Shown: positions 7,531 to 15,094, counted from the stretch's first letter. The stretch is 64,000 nt of DNA from JACQLN01 sp049274895 (GCA_049274895.1 JBASTM010000011.1:1-64000); one strand, 5' to 3'. Numbers and translations: made by a program. The notes: generated by a model from the sequence alone, not told the origin.

Positions 7531-8102
7531 TATTTTTTTGTAATAAAATCCTTGGAAAAATTAACAACTAAGGTAAAATCCACCCGCCCATCTTCGGCTA
7601 AGTTGATATTGGAAGCCGCAACTGAAACCACTTGGGGCGTATCTTCGAATATTTTTATCTGCTGGGCCAAAACCCCATAGCTGGGAGAGCGGCCCGTCAG
7701 TAAAAAAGAGGCATCAGTATCATCGCCATCAAAACTCTTGAACGCGACCGTATTCAAAGTTTTTTCTCCCAACATCTTAAAAACCTGCGACCAGTAGCGG
7801 TGGTTATCCAAGATATTCTTAAAAACTTCCAGAACATTATTAAGATTATTAAGCCGCGTCTCCAAACTCATATCTCTCTGGCTGGTCAGACGCTGAAGCT
7901 CGGTATTAAAAGAGGCCACCTCGCTGTTCAAACGATATTTCCAAAAGTAAAGCCCGGCTGTTACCGCCAACGCTACGGCGATAAGCGCCAAACCCAGCTT
8001 GGCCGTGGCGCTTAACTCCAGCGAGGGGCTCCGGAAAGTGACAAAGCGCGGCAAGCCCCGGCTGTTTTTTTCTTTTTTGGGTATTAAAGAGATGTTATCC
8101 AT
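7530..8102 (-). CDS. pilN: Pilus assembly protein PilN-like
   Basis: A 190-residue protein with the N-terminal NISLIPKKEK segment, which in PilN binds the cytoplasmic actin-like PilM. One membrane helix (about residues 35-55) and a coiled-coil and ferredoxin-like domain follow. It lies directly between pilM and pilO. The ATG is preceded by AAAATTGGC from copy C of the start-proximal repeat. Confidence 0.88.
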   Translation of the reverse strand: MDNISLIPKKEKNSRGLPRFVTFRSPSLELSATAKLGLALIAVALAVTAGLYFWKYRLNSEVASFNTELQRLTSQRDMSLETRLNNLNNVLEVFKNILDNHRYWSQVFKMLGEKTLNTVAFKSFDGDDTDASFLLTGRSPSYGVLAQQIKIFEDTPQVVSVAASNINLAEDGRVDFTLVVNFSKDFITKK

Positions 8103-8168
8103 GCCAATTTTGTCTATGAGCGAAGCCGAGCTCAGCTCGGCGAAGCGATAGATTCTTAGACAAAGCCC
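8103..8168 (-). repeat. Start-proximal repeat element, copy C
   Basis: Shorter version. It has AAAATTGGC before the pilN ATG, a GAGCGAAGCCGAGCTCAGCTCGGC-type inverted repeat, and ends with the CTAAGAATCTATCG... and TAAGGGCTTTGTC blocks that also occur in copy D. Confidence 0.65.
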
Positions 8169-9260
8169 TTACAGTTCCCTCATGGCCAAACCCACCGCCA
8201 CCGCCAAACTGGGCGAAAGTTCCCGCCGGAAAATCTGTTCTAAAGCCGGATCAAATTTTACCCGGCCTAGGGAACTGCCGATAATAATTTCCACCCCCAA
8301 GCGGCGGCTAAGATATTCCGTCAGGCCGGGCAGATTGGCCGCGCCGCCGGTTAGGATAATTTTCTCCACCCGTTTTGATGTTTTTTTATTCAACAAGCTT
8401 TCCATTCTTTCCACTTCACTCACCAACTTATCGATAAAGGGTGCGATGACTTGAGCCAATCCTTTTTCCGCCGAAGCGTCCGATACCCCGGCTGTTTTTT
8501 TTAACTCTTCGGCTCGGCTCGGCGCCACATTCAAACTGTGCCCCACCACTTTGGTTATTTCTTTACCCGACATATCGGCGCTGTGGCTCATCAAAATAAA
8601 ACCGTGGCTGATGATGGTCAGATTGGTGCTGCGAGCCCCCATATCTACAATCATTATGGTCCCTTGATCGGGACCCACCAGTGACCGGGCTAAGCTAAAA
8701 CTTTCCGATTCCAAGGCCGCTAATTCCAAATTGGCGGCTTTGGCAATCCTTTGGTACTTAGACACCACCTCTTTGGGCACGGCTATTAGGAGTATAGTCA
8801 CCTTGCCTTTACCTGTTGGGGTTGGGGCAGTTGAGGCTACCAAGCCCTCTTCCGGAATGATCAGCCAATCCAGAACCACCTCGGACAGCGGCACGGGAAT
8901 ATAAGAACGAGCCTCAAAAGGCACGGCGCTTTCTAATTCCTTGGCGCTCAAGCCGGGTAATTCCATTACCGTGAGGAAACTGGAAAATATGGGGATGGAC
9001 ATTACCGCCGAACGAGCCTTGACCCGCGCCGAAGCCAAAAGATGTTTCAAGACGCTGGCCACATCGTTTTCGGATATCTTGATTCCCAGAGGCGCATTGG
9101 GGCTGCCCAATATTTCTCCAAAAAAATCCGAGCCGTCTATCAAGCCGTAATTCGCTAATTTTAAATGTTCACCTTCCCGTTCCAGCTCCACTATCTTTAC
9201 CGAAGATGTGCCAACATCAACTCCAAGCTGACGCCGGGTTTTTCGACTAAATGGCCACAT
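8169..9260 (-). CDS. pilM: Pilus assembly actin-like ATPase PilM
   Basis: A 363-residue FtsA/actin-fold protein. The phosphate-1 loop GVDVGTSSVKIVELE is at about residues 13-27, the second nucleotide-binding segment is IVDMGARSTNLTI near residue 206, and the adenosine motif is LTGGAANLPGL near residue 308. PilM is cytoplasmic and binds the N-terminal tail of PilN. It is the first gene of the operon and is preceded by a TATAAT box 24 bp upstream of the start. The length matches the family. Confidence 0.94.
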   Translation of the reverse strand: MWPFSRKTRRQLGVDVGTSSVKIVELEREGEHLKLANYGLIDGSDFFGEILGSPNAPLGIKISENDVASVLKHLLASARVKARSAVMSIPIFSSFLTVMELPGLSAKELESAVPFEARSYIPVPLSEVVLDWLIIPEEGLVASTAPTPTGKGKVTILLIAVPKEVVSKYQRIAKAANLELAALESESFSLARSLVGPDQGTIMIVDMGARSTNLTIISHGFILMSHSADMSGKEITKVVGHSLNVAPSRAEELKKTAGVSDASAEKGLAQVIAPFIDKLVSEVERMESLLNKKTSKRVEKIILTGGAANLPGLTEYLSRRLGVEIIIGSSLGRVKFDPALEQIFRRELSPSLAVAVGLAMREL

Positions 9261-9283
9261 AATTATGTTGTGTCTACCCTTAA

Positions 9284-9289
9284 ATTATA
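9284..9289 (-). promoter_or_regulatory. -10 box of the pilus operon promoter
   Basis: A perfect TATAAT on the minus strand. The best -35 at 17-bp spacing is the weak TGAATT (9307-9312). A start near 9277 would give a short leader for pilM. Confidence 0.55.
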
Positions 9290-9366
9290 TCACGATTCCG
9301 CTCAAAAATTCAGATAAAACGGTTATCCACACGCGTTTTTAATTTGAGATTTATTGGGTTATTCTG

Positions 9367-10044
9367 ATGTTGATGATCCTAGTAAAATATATAGAACAGA
9401 CGCTACTGCCTTCGTATTGCCTCAATTGCAGGCAGGACACGCCGGAAGAGCCCAAAAGTTTGCGTTGGCTGTGTTTGAACTGCCATTTGTTATTGTTACC
9501 TCGTTGGCAAAAATCGCCCTTAAAACCGGAACTGGAGGAATCTTTTTACATCTTTGACTACCAAAAAGATAAATTGGCCAAAAAACTCATCCACGCCCTA
9601 AAATACAATTGGGTTAAAGAGATAGCCGAGACTTTTAAGGTGGCCTTAGAACAGGAACGCTCCAATATTAAAAAAATGGTTTTTGATTTTATCATCCCGG
9701 TGCCTTTGCATCCCCGGCGGCTAAGAGAACGCGGTTTTAATCAGAGCGAGCTTATCGCCGAAAAAGTAGCCGAGCTGACCGCCAAGCCGATTATTGAAAA
9801 TATAATAAAAAGAAAAACTTACCGCCGGCCGCAGATGGAAATAAAAAACAGGGCAGCGCGGATAAAGAATGCCCAGAACATTTTTGAGCTTGTGCAAAAT
9901 GTGCAAAATCGGATTTTGCACCATAAGACTGTTTTAATTGTGGACGATGTGGCCACCACCGGCGCCACCTTAAAAGAATGCGCCCGAGTTTTGAAAAACT
10001 CGGGCGCGAGCAAGGTACTGTCGTTCACCCTGGCACAAGATTGA
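9367..10044 (+). CDS. comF: ComF family phosphoribosyltransferase-like protein
   Basis: A 225-residue ComF/GntX-type protein. The N-terminal zinc-binding part has Cys18, Cys21, Cys36 and Cys39. The C-terminal type I phosphoribosyltransferase fold has the PRPP loop VLIVDDVATTGATL near residue 193 and FIIPVPLHPRRLRERGFNQS, the family signature. ComF proteins are linked to DNA uptake in competent bacteria, where type IV pili bring in DNA. The divergent position next to the pilus operon fits that link, though ComF is also found outside competence loci. It ends 1 bp before a convergent gene. Confidence 0.93.
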   Translation: MLMILVKYIEQTLLPSYCLNCRQDTPEEPKSLRWLCLNCHLLLLPRWQKSPLKPELEESFYIFDYQKDKLAKKLIHALKYNWVKEIAETFKVALEQERSNIKKMVFDFIIPVPLHPRRLRERGFNQSELIAEKVAELTAKPIIENIIKRKTYRRPQMEIKNRAARIKNAQNIFELVQNVQNRILHHKTVLIVDDVATTGATLKECARVLKNSGASKVLSFTLAQD

Positions 10045-10045
10045 T

Positions 10046-10354
10046 CTAAAGATGAACTGATTTTTTTCTCCAACCGTTCTCTGCCGTTATTAGATCGGCC
10101 ATTAACATAGGAAGCTCATCAAACTCTATATAAACTGCCAACAGTTTATCTCTAAAGAAATAGTAGACATCTACTACTACAAAATTGAGCGCACTTTTCT
10201 CACCTTTTGAGGTCATGAAATCTATAAAAAGTCTTAAACCTATAAATACCGTCGGGAGATATACTGTCTTATAGGCAAAATCACCCCATCCTTTGCCCTC
10301 CAATGATTCATATTCTTCATACTGATCTATATCTAAAGCCAATTCAACTTCCAT
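10046..10354 (-). CDS. Hypothetical acidic protein
   Basis: A 102-residue protein that I do not recognise. It is acidic at the N-terminus (ALDIDQYEEYESLEG) with aromatic-rich beta-like segments (TVYLPTVFIGLRLFIDFM, VVVDVYYFFRDKLLAVYIEF) but no clear membrane helix. A strong Shine-Dalgarno sequence (GAGGAGG, 7-8 bases before the ATG) supports the start; many neighbours lack one. It is convergent with comF and stands alone after the fusA terminator region. Confidence 0.7.
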   Translation of the reverse strand: MEVELALDIDQYEEYESLEGKGWGDFAYKTVYLPTVFIGLRLFIDFMTSKGEKSALNFVVVDVYYFFRDKLLAVYIEFDELPMLMADLITAENGWRKKSVHL

Positions 10355-10444
10355 GGACGCAACCTCCTCTTCTAAGATTTATTAAAAAACTATCCTCTGC
10401 CGTACCCCAACAAACTACCATTCCATGCCTAATTAGTCAAATCC

Positions 10445-10482
10445 ATTTAGCACGAGCTCACGATCGTATTCTCGTGCTAAAT
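10445..10482 (-). terminator. Hairpin downstream of fusA
   Basis: A 12-bp perfect inverted repeat ATTTAGCACGAG (10445-10456) / CTCGTGCTAAAT (10471-10482) lies about 70 bp after the fusA stop. No U-tract follows, so it may act as an mRNA 3' end stabiliser or a weak terminator. Confidence 0.5.
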
Positions 10483-10548
10483 ACGGTTTGTACTTATTAA
10501 ATTTAATGAATCCAATGAAATTGATCTAATAGATCTATCTCATAAGAC

Positions 10549-12690
10549 CTATTTGCGGCGGCCGGAAATTATTTCCTCGGCGATGTTTTTGGGCACCTCT
10601 TCGTAGTGGTTGAACTCCATCGTGTATGACGCCCGACCCTCGCTTAAAGAACGCAGTTGGGTGGAATAGCCGAACATTTCGGATAAGGGCACTTTGGCGT
10701 CTATAACTTTAAGCGCCGAATCGCCCACCGCGCTGGTGCCGCCCCGCGCCGCCATTTGCTCGATGCGGGCGCGTTTGGACGAAAGATCCCCGGTAACTTC
10801 GCCCAAAAACTTTTCGGGCACGATCACCTCAACTTTCATTACTGGCTCCAACAAAACCGGGCTCGCCCTTTTAGCGCCTTCTTGAAAAGCTATACTGCCG
10901 GCGATTTTGAAAGCCATTTCCGAAGAGTCCACCTCGTGAAATGAACCATCATAAAGCGTGGCTTTAACATCAACCACCGGGTAGCCGGCCACCACGCCTT
11001 TATCTATCGCCTCTTTGATGCCTTTTTCCACCGCCGGAATAAACTCCTGCGGAATGGCGCCGCCTTTAATGGCGTTGACAAACTCAAACCCGGCGCCGCG
11101 ATCCAGCGGCTCCAATTTTAAGCGCACGTGGCCGTACTGGCCGCGGCCGCCCGACTGGCGGATATATTTGCCTTCGGCCTCGGCCGTGCTTTTAACGGTT
11201 TCTTTGTAAGCTACCTGCGGCCGGCCGACGTTGGCATCCACCTTAAACTCCCGTTTCATACGGTCCACAATTATTTCCAAATGCAATTCGCCCATGCCGG
11301 CAATTAAAGTATCGCCGGTCTCCTCGTCGCCTCTTATTCTAAAAGTCGGATCTTCATCGGCCAGGCGGCGCAAAGCCAAACCCATTTTTTCCTGATCGGC
11401 TTTGGTTTTGGGCTCAATCCGCACCGAGATGACCGGCTCGGGAAAGACTATCTGCTCCAGCAGTATCGGTTTGTCTTCATCTGAAAGAGTGTCGCCGGTT
11501 CGGGTGTATTTTAAGCCCACCGCCGCGCCGATCTCGCCGGCAAAAATCTCTTTGACTTCTTCGCGGTGGTTGGCGTGCATTCTTAAAATGCGTCCGATTC
11601 TTTCTTTTTGATTTTTATTGACGTTCAGAACATAGGAACCGGCTTCCAGCGTACCTGAATAGACTCTAAAAAAAGTCAGTTGGCCCACAAAAGGATCACT
11701 GGCAACTTTGAAAGCCAAGGCTGAAAAAGCGACTTCGTCGCTAGCCGGGCGTTCCTCCGAAGCCCCGGTCTTGGGATTGACTCCTTTTACCGGAGGTAAA
11801 TCTACGGGGCTCGGCAAATAATAGAGCACGGCGTCCAACATCAACTGCACACCTTTATTTTTTAAGGCCGAACCGCACAAAACTGGAATAAATTTACCGG
11901 CAATAGCGGCGGCCCGCAAAGCTTTTCTTAGTTCAACCAAGGTAGGTTTTTCCCCGCCCAAATAACGCTCCATCAAGACGTCGTCGGTTTCAACAACTTT
12001 TTCTACCAGTTCGGCCCGGCATTTTTCGGCTTCAACTTTCATATCATCGGGAATATCGGCTTCAATAACCTGCTCGCCGTGCTCGCCTTCAAAACGATAG
12101 GCCTTCATTTTCATTAGATCCACCACACCCTCAAAATTTTCCTCCAAACCGATCGGTAATTGGACTTTTACAGCTTTAGAGGTTAAGCGTTCTAAAATGG
12201 AAGCATAAGATTTTTCAAAAGAAGCGCCGGTGCGGTCCAGTTTGTTTATAAAACAAATTCTAGGCACATTATATTTATCGGCTTGGCGCCAGACGGTTTC
12301 GGACTGGGGCTCCACGCCGGCTACGCCGTCAAAAACCACCACCGCGCCGTCCAAAACGCGAAGCGACCGTTCCACCTCCACCGTAAAATCAACGTGGCCG
12401 GGCGTATCGATTATGTTAATACGCATCTCTTTTTCCTTGGTTTTGACCCCGCCGGCCCGATCTTCGGTCGGCGTCCAAAAACAGGTGGTAGCCGCGGCGG
12501 TTATAGTGATGCCCCGCTCCTGTTCCTGTTCCATCCAATCCATGATGGCCTCGCCTTCGTGGACCTCGCCGATCTTGTGCGACACGCCCGTGTAAAACAA
12601 AACCCGCTCGGAAACGGTCGTTTTTCCGGCATCAATGTGAGCTACAATGCCAATATCTCTGGTGCGTTCGATGGGGTAATCACGTGACAT
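10549..12690 (-). CDS. fusA: Translation elongation factor G
   Basis: A full-length 713-residue EF-G, the GTPase that drives ribosomal translocation. The G domain shows AHIDAGKTT (G1), the switch I RGITITAAATT, DTPGHVDF (G3) and NKLDRTG (G4). Domains II-V follow, with the domain IV region GGRGQYGHVRLKLEPL and the domain V end SLSEGRASYTMEFNHYEEVP. It follows rpsG in the str arrangement rpsL-rpsG-fusA, but with a 132-bp gap that holds copy D of the repeat family and a second GC-rich repeat. Confidence 0.98.
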   Translation of the reverse strand: MSRDYPIERTRDIGIVAHIDAGKTTVSERVLFYTGVSHKIGEVHEGEAIMDWMEQEQERGITITAAATTCFWTPTEDRAGGVKTKEKEMRINIIDTPGHVDFTVEVERSLRVLDGAVVVFDGVAGVEPQSETVWRQADKYNVPRICFINKLDRTGASFEKSYASILERLTSKAVKVQLPIGLEENFEGVVDLMKMKAYRFEGEHGEQVIEADIPDDMKVEAEKCRAELVEKVVETDDVLMERYLGGEKPTLVELRKALRAAAIAGKFIPVLCGSALKNKGVQLMLDAVLYYLPSPVDLPPVKGVNPKTGASEERPASDEVAFSALAFKVASDPFVGQLTFFRVYSGTLEAGSYVLNVNKNQKERIGRILRMHANHREEVKEIFAGEIGAAVGLKYTRTGDTLSDEDKPILLEQIVFPEPVISVRIEPKTKADQEKMGLALRRLADEDPTFRIRGDEETGDTLIAGMGELHLEIIVDRMKREFKVDANVGRPQVAYKETVKSTAEAEGKYIRQSGGRGQYGHVRLKLEPLDRGAGFEFVNAIKGGAIPQEFIPAVEKGIKEAIDKGVVAGYPVVDVKATLYDGSFHEVDSSEMAFKIAGSIAFQEGAKRASPVLLEPVMKVEVIVPEKFLGEVTGDLSSKRARIEQMAARGGTSAVGDSALKVIDAKVPLSEMFGYSTQLRSLSEGRASYTMEFNHYEEVPKNIAEEIISGRRK

Positions 12691-12826
12691 ATGCCAATTT
12701 TATTTACGAACGAAGTGAGTAAATATTAAAATTGAGCACCCCGAGCGCAGTCGAGGGGTAATCCTTCGACCTAGCTCAGGATAAGGTTTTGTTACCGCTC
12801 GCTTCGCTCGCGGACAAAGCCCTTAC
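12691..12826 (-). repeat. Start-proximal repeat element, copy D, with a CCTTCGAC-type repeat
   Basis: Composite element between rpsG and fusA. Next to the fusA ATG it has AAAATTGGCAT, then TTTACGAACGAAGTGAGTAAA, then CCCCGAGCGCAGTCGAGGGG, ATCCTTCGACCTAGCTCAGGAT, then CGCTCGCTTCGCTCGCGG and TAAGGGCTTTGTC. Several nested inverted repeats could fold in the mRNA leader. Confidence 0.7.
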
Positions 12827-13290
12827 CAACTAAAATGCGCGAAAGCTTTATTAGCTTCGGCCATGCGGTGGGTGTCGTTTTTCTTCTTGATGGCGTTGCC
12901 TTCGTTTTTGGCGGCCAAGATGATCTCCTCGGCCAGTTTCTGGTCCATGGGCTTGCCCTTGCCGGCCCGAGCCGCCAGAATAAGCCACCTCATCGCCAGA
13001 GCCAATTTGCGCTCGCCTCTCACTTCGCGCGGGACCTGGTAATTGGCGCCGCCAATGCGGCGGGATTTTACTTCCAGTTGGGGCGAAACATTTTTGATGG
13101 CTGTTTCAAAAACTTCCAAACCGGGCTTTTTCTCTTTCTGCTCTATATTATCCAAGGCCTGGTAAAAAATCTTCTGGGACACGCTCTTTTCCCCATGCTG
13201 CATTATTTTATTAATAAACCGGGCGGCCAAAACACTGCCGTGTTTATAATCGGGTTTAATATCGCGTTTGATGTTTATTTTGCGTCGCAT
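12823..13290 (-). CDS. rpsG: 30S ribosomal protein S7
   Basis: A 155-residue uS7 of normal length that binds the 3' major domain of 16S rRNA. The N-terminus MRRKINIKRDIKPDYKHGS, the IMQHGEKSVSQKI region and the GGANYQVPREVRGERKLALAMRWL segment are diagnostic. It lies after rpsL in the same direction, separated by a 75-bp spacer with AGCTTTT heptamers. Confidence 0.98.
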   Translation of the reverse strand: MRRKINIKRDIKPDYKHGSVLAARFINKIMQHGEKSVSQKIFYQALDNIEQKEKKPGLEVFETAIKNVSPQLEVKSRRIGGANYQVPREVRGERKLALAMRWLILAARAGKGKPMDQKLAEEIILAAKNEGNAIKKKNDTHRMAEANKAFAHFSW

Positions 13291-13295
13291 GAATC

Positions 13296-13321
13296 AGCTT
13301 TTAGCTTTTAGCTTTTAGCTT
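13296..13321. repeat. Heptanucleotide tandem repeat AGCTTTT in rpsL-rpsG spacer
   Basis: Three full AGCTTTT units and a partial fourth. Nearby AAAAAGCT, AAGCT and AGCTTC copies could pair with it. The unit is 7 bp, as in the repeats inside the GT4 genes. Confidence 0.8.
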
Positions 13322-13365
13322 CTTAGGATTTTACTAAAAAGCTAATAAGCTAGGAAGCTAATTTT

Positions 13366-13776
13366 CTATTTGGGAGTCTTAGCCCCATACTTGCTCCGCC
13401 GCTGCTTGCGGCCCTCTACGCCGGTAGCATCCAGCAGGCCGCGCACAATGTGATAGCGGATGCCGGGCAAATCTTTAACCCGCCCGCCCCGCAAAATCAC
13501 CACCGAGTGTTCCTGCAGATTGTGGCCGATGCCGGGAATATAGGCCGTCACCTCCATACCGTTGGATAATCTCACCCGCGCGATTTTGCGCAAAGCCGAG
13601 TTGGGTTTTTTGGGCGTCATCGTGCGCACCGAAAGGCACACGCCTCTTTTGAAAGGCGACTGGAAAGCGGAGTATCTGTTTTTTAAGCTATTGAACGCAA
13701 AAGTCAGCGCCGGCGATTTGGATTTGCGCTTGGAGGTTTTTCTTGGTCTTTTGATTAGTTGATTTATCGTCGGCAT
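13366..13776 (-). CDS. rpsL: 30S ribosomal protein S12
   Basis: A 136-residue uS12, the decoding-centre protein and first gene of the str operon. Conserved segments include MPTINQLIKRPRK at the start, CLSVRTMTPKKPNSALRKIA, IPGIGHNLQEHSVVILRGG and VKDLPGIRYHIVRG. The Lys in TPKKPNS and in RVKDLPG, positions tied to streptomycin response in other bacteria, have the usual residues. No Shine-Dalgarno is visible; a long palindrome lies 9 bases upstream of the ATG. Confidence 0.98.
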   Translation of the reverse strand: MPTINQLIKRPRKTSKRKSKSPALTFAFNSLKNRYSAFQSPFKRGVCLSVRTMTPKKPNSALRKIARVRLSNGMEVTAYIPGIGHNLQEHSVVILRGGRVKDLPGIRYHIVRGLLDATGVEGRKQRRSKYGAKTPK

Positions 13777-13784
13777 TGATTATA

Positions 13785-13816
13785 AAGGTCAGACCTTGCT
13801 AGCAAGGTCTGACCTT
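13785..13816 (-). promoter_or_regulatory. Leader palindrome directly before rpsL
   Basis: A perfect 32-bp palindrome (half-site AAGGTCAGACCTTGCT) sits between the predicted promoter and the rpsL start. In RNA it would form a 14-bp stem with a 4-base loop, 9 bases from the ATG. It has no U-tract, so a role in translation control or attenuation of the str operon is more likely than simple termination. This is inference. Confidence 0.55.
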
Positions 13817-13853
13817 GATCTTACTAGGACACATCGGATTTTAAGCTGAAATC

Positions 13854-13882
13854 ATTATAGATTAAAACAGGCCTTGGCGCAA
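13854..13882 (-). promoter_or_regulatory. Promoter of the rpsL-rpsG(-fusA) operon
   Basis: Minus strand: -35 TTGCGC (13877-13882), 17-bp spacer, -10 TATAAT (13854-13859). Transcription would start near 13847, giving a leader of about 70 bases that holds the palindrome at 13785-13816. Confidence 0.65.
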
Positions 13883-13889
13883 GAACCAG

Positions 13890-13925
13890 CATCTACCGAG
13901 CTTGCGGCCGCAACCTCGGTAGATG
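13890..13925. repeat. Intergenic hairpin with nested palindrome
   Basis: An 11-bp stem CATCTACCGAG / CTCGGTAGATG encloses the palindrome TTGCGGCCGCAA. It lies between the terminator of the structured RNA and the rpsL promoter. Confidence 0.6.
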
Positions 13926-13936
13926 AAATTAAATAT

Positions 13937-13977
13937 AATAATAAAATGGGGTGAGCACGGTGTTTTGCGCTCACCCC
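13937..13977 (-). terminator. Terminator of the structured RNA
   Basis: Minus strand: stem GGGGTGAGC/GCTCACCCC (969-977 with 948-956 of 13 kb) with a 12-base loop, followed by ATTTTATTATT. Confidence 0.85.
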
Positions 13978-14303
13978 TGACGTCGCCGACCCCCGAAGAG
14001 AAGAGGGTGTCGACTACTTGCTTGTTGAAATCCTTCGGGCCGGTTGAATTTATAGCTGTCTCAACCGGGGTCAATCTAAGTGGGAGCGGTATTTCACTGT
14101 CGGCTCCCTCCGACCCGGAAGTCGGAGCTCTAAGCCCAGCTTACTCTACGCGAAACTTAGATTCCCGTTGGGACCGGTGCGTGGGAATTGAACCCACCTA
14201 TCTCGACTACGTTCGCCTCCGAAGCCTCCGACTCCGATCTCTCCGCGTAGGCTCCCCCAGAGGCACATCGAGATAAACCGTCTGACACCGTTTCCATGCA
14301 AGC
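13948..14303 (-). ncRNA. Unassigned structured RNA, about 356 nt
   Basis: A stand-alone transcription unit with no credible ORF. It has a promoter upstream and a strong terminator at its end. Complementary blocks on the minus strand give a coherent fold. In the 5' domain, 14285-14290 pairs with 14175-14180, 14268-14275 with 14199-14206 (TATCTCGA/TCGAGATA), and 14246-14250 with 14207-14211, plus a T-arm-like hairpin at 14181-14197 (GTGGG, loop TTCAATT). In the middle domain, 14155-14163 pairs with 14073-14081, enclosing hairpins 14109-14126 and 14082-14108. Further hairpins lie at 14040-14068 and 13987-14012. Size fits RNase P RNA or tmRNA, but the RNase P core (GAAAGTCCGGGC) and the tmRNA 5' signature (TTCGAC after the acceptor), tag and CCA end were not found. 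Confidence 0.65.
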
Positions 14304-14309
14304 AAATAG

Positions 14310-14338
14310 ATGCTAGCAAAACATCTGGCCGAGGTCAA
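14310..14338 (-). promoter_or_regulatory. Promoter of the structured RNA
   Basis: Minus strand: -35 TTGACC (14333-14338), 17-bp spacer, extended -10 TGC-TAGCAT (-10 at 14310-14315). Start predicted near 14303. Confidence 0.65.
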
Positions 14339-14352
14339 TAGCAGATAAGACA

Positions 14353-14391
14353 TCTAATAATGTTGAACATCCGATGTTCAACATTATTAGA
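14353..14391. terminator. Long hairpin after the site-2-protease-like gene
   Basis: An 18-bp perfect stem with a 3-base loop (14353-14370 with 14374-14391) starts 8 bases beyond the stop of the M50 gene. AT-rich and without a clear U-tract. Confidence 0.55.
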
Positions 14392-14398
14392 CTAATGA

Positions 14399-15016
14399 TC
14401 AAAACAACAACGGGGAGCCGGTTATCAGCTGGAAGATTACGGGAATTATCGGAACTATCAAAGGAAACAAAAAGAAGATAAATATCAACACCAAAAACAT
14501 ACCATAACGCTCCAGTATAACGAGCTGGCGTTCGTAGCGGTAGGGCAAAACGGCGGCTAAAATTTTGGAGCCGTCCAAGGGCGGTATGGGAATTAAATTA
14601 AAAATACCTAAAAGGATATTGATGTAGACTATCAAAGACAACCCCAAGCCAGCCGCGGCCGGGATAGGCGCCCAGCGTAAAGCCAAACCAAAAAACAAGG
14701 CCACGGCAAAATTGGACAAAGGCCCGGCCGCGGCCACGGCGGCCGGGCCCCATTTTTGATTTTTAAGATTATAGGGGTTATAAGGCACGGGCTTAGCCCA
14801 ACCGAATATAAACCCGCCCGCGAGATACGAAATCAGCGGCACTAAAAACGAACCCACAAAATCAAGATGTTTGAGAGGGTTAAAACTTAGCCGGCCAAGG
14901 TCGCGGGCGGTGGGATCGCCTAACTTGTTAGCCGCAAGACCATGAGAAACCTCGTGCGCCACCACCGACATAATCAGCACCGCTAAATTGAAAATAAGCA
15001 ATACCGTTTGATCCAT
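14399..15016 (-). CDS. Site-2-protease-like M50 metalloprotease
   Basis: A 205-residue polytopic membrane protein of the compact S2P/M50 group without a PDZ domain. The zinc-binding HEVSH motif is in the first membrane segment (AHEVSHGLAANKLGDPTA), and the third ligand motif PIPPLDGSKIL is near residue 145. Four to five hydrophobic segments are visible. Members of this group cut substrates within the membrane; the substrate cannot be predicted. It is transcribed toward the structured RNA. Confidence 0.9.
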   Translation of the reverse strand: MDQTVLLIFNLAVLIMSVVAHEVSHGLAANKLGDPTARDLGRLSFNPLKHLDFVGSFLVPLISYLAGGFIFGWAKPVPYNPYNLKNQKWGPAAVAAAGPLSNFAVALFFGLALRWAPIPAAAGLGLSLIVYINILLGIFNLIPIPPLDGSKILAAVLPYRYERQLVILERYGMFLVLIFIFFLFPLIVPIIPVIFQLITGSPLLF

Positions 15017-15054
15017 ATAATGTTTTGTGTTAATGTGATTCTACCATACAAAAA

Positions 15055-15094
15055 ATCATTCGTATATTCGTATAAATTCGTATTTCGTAAAGAT
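15055..15094. repeat. Dispersed ACGAAT/ATTCGT repeat, copy 5 (half)
   Basis: Right-half copy, TCATTCGTATATTCGTATAAATTCGTATTTCGTAAA in sense, immediately before the rpmB start. Confidence 0.6.

Noticed and set aside
10355..10548. A further gene between fusA and the hypothetical protein
   Set aside because: Only short frames are present, with a hairpin and AT-rich DNA; nothing supports coding.
13862..14276. Protein-coding frames in the rpsL-M50 gap (both strands)
   Set aside because: They run through the stems of the structured RNA, have no Shine-Dalgarno and show no family pattern.
14175..14290. A tRNA gene based on the T-arm-like hairpin
   Set aside because: The outer stem has only 6 pairs, there is no D arm or anticodon arm, and no CCA or proper discriminator follows.
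13948..14303. Permuted (two-piece) tmRNA
   Set aside because: The acceptor 3' strand GCACCGG has no matching 5' strand downstream, the TTCGAC signature is missing and no tag ending in Leu-Ala-Ala was found.
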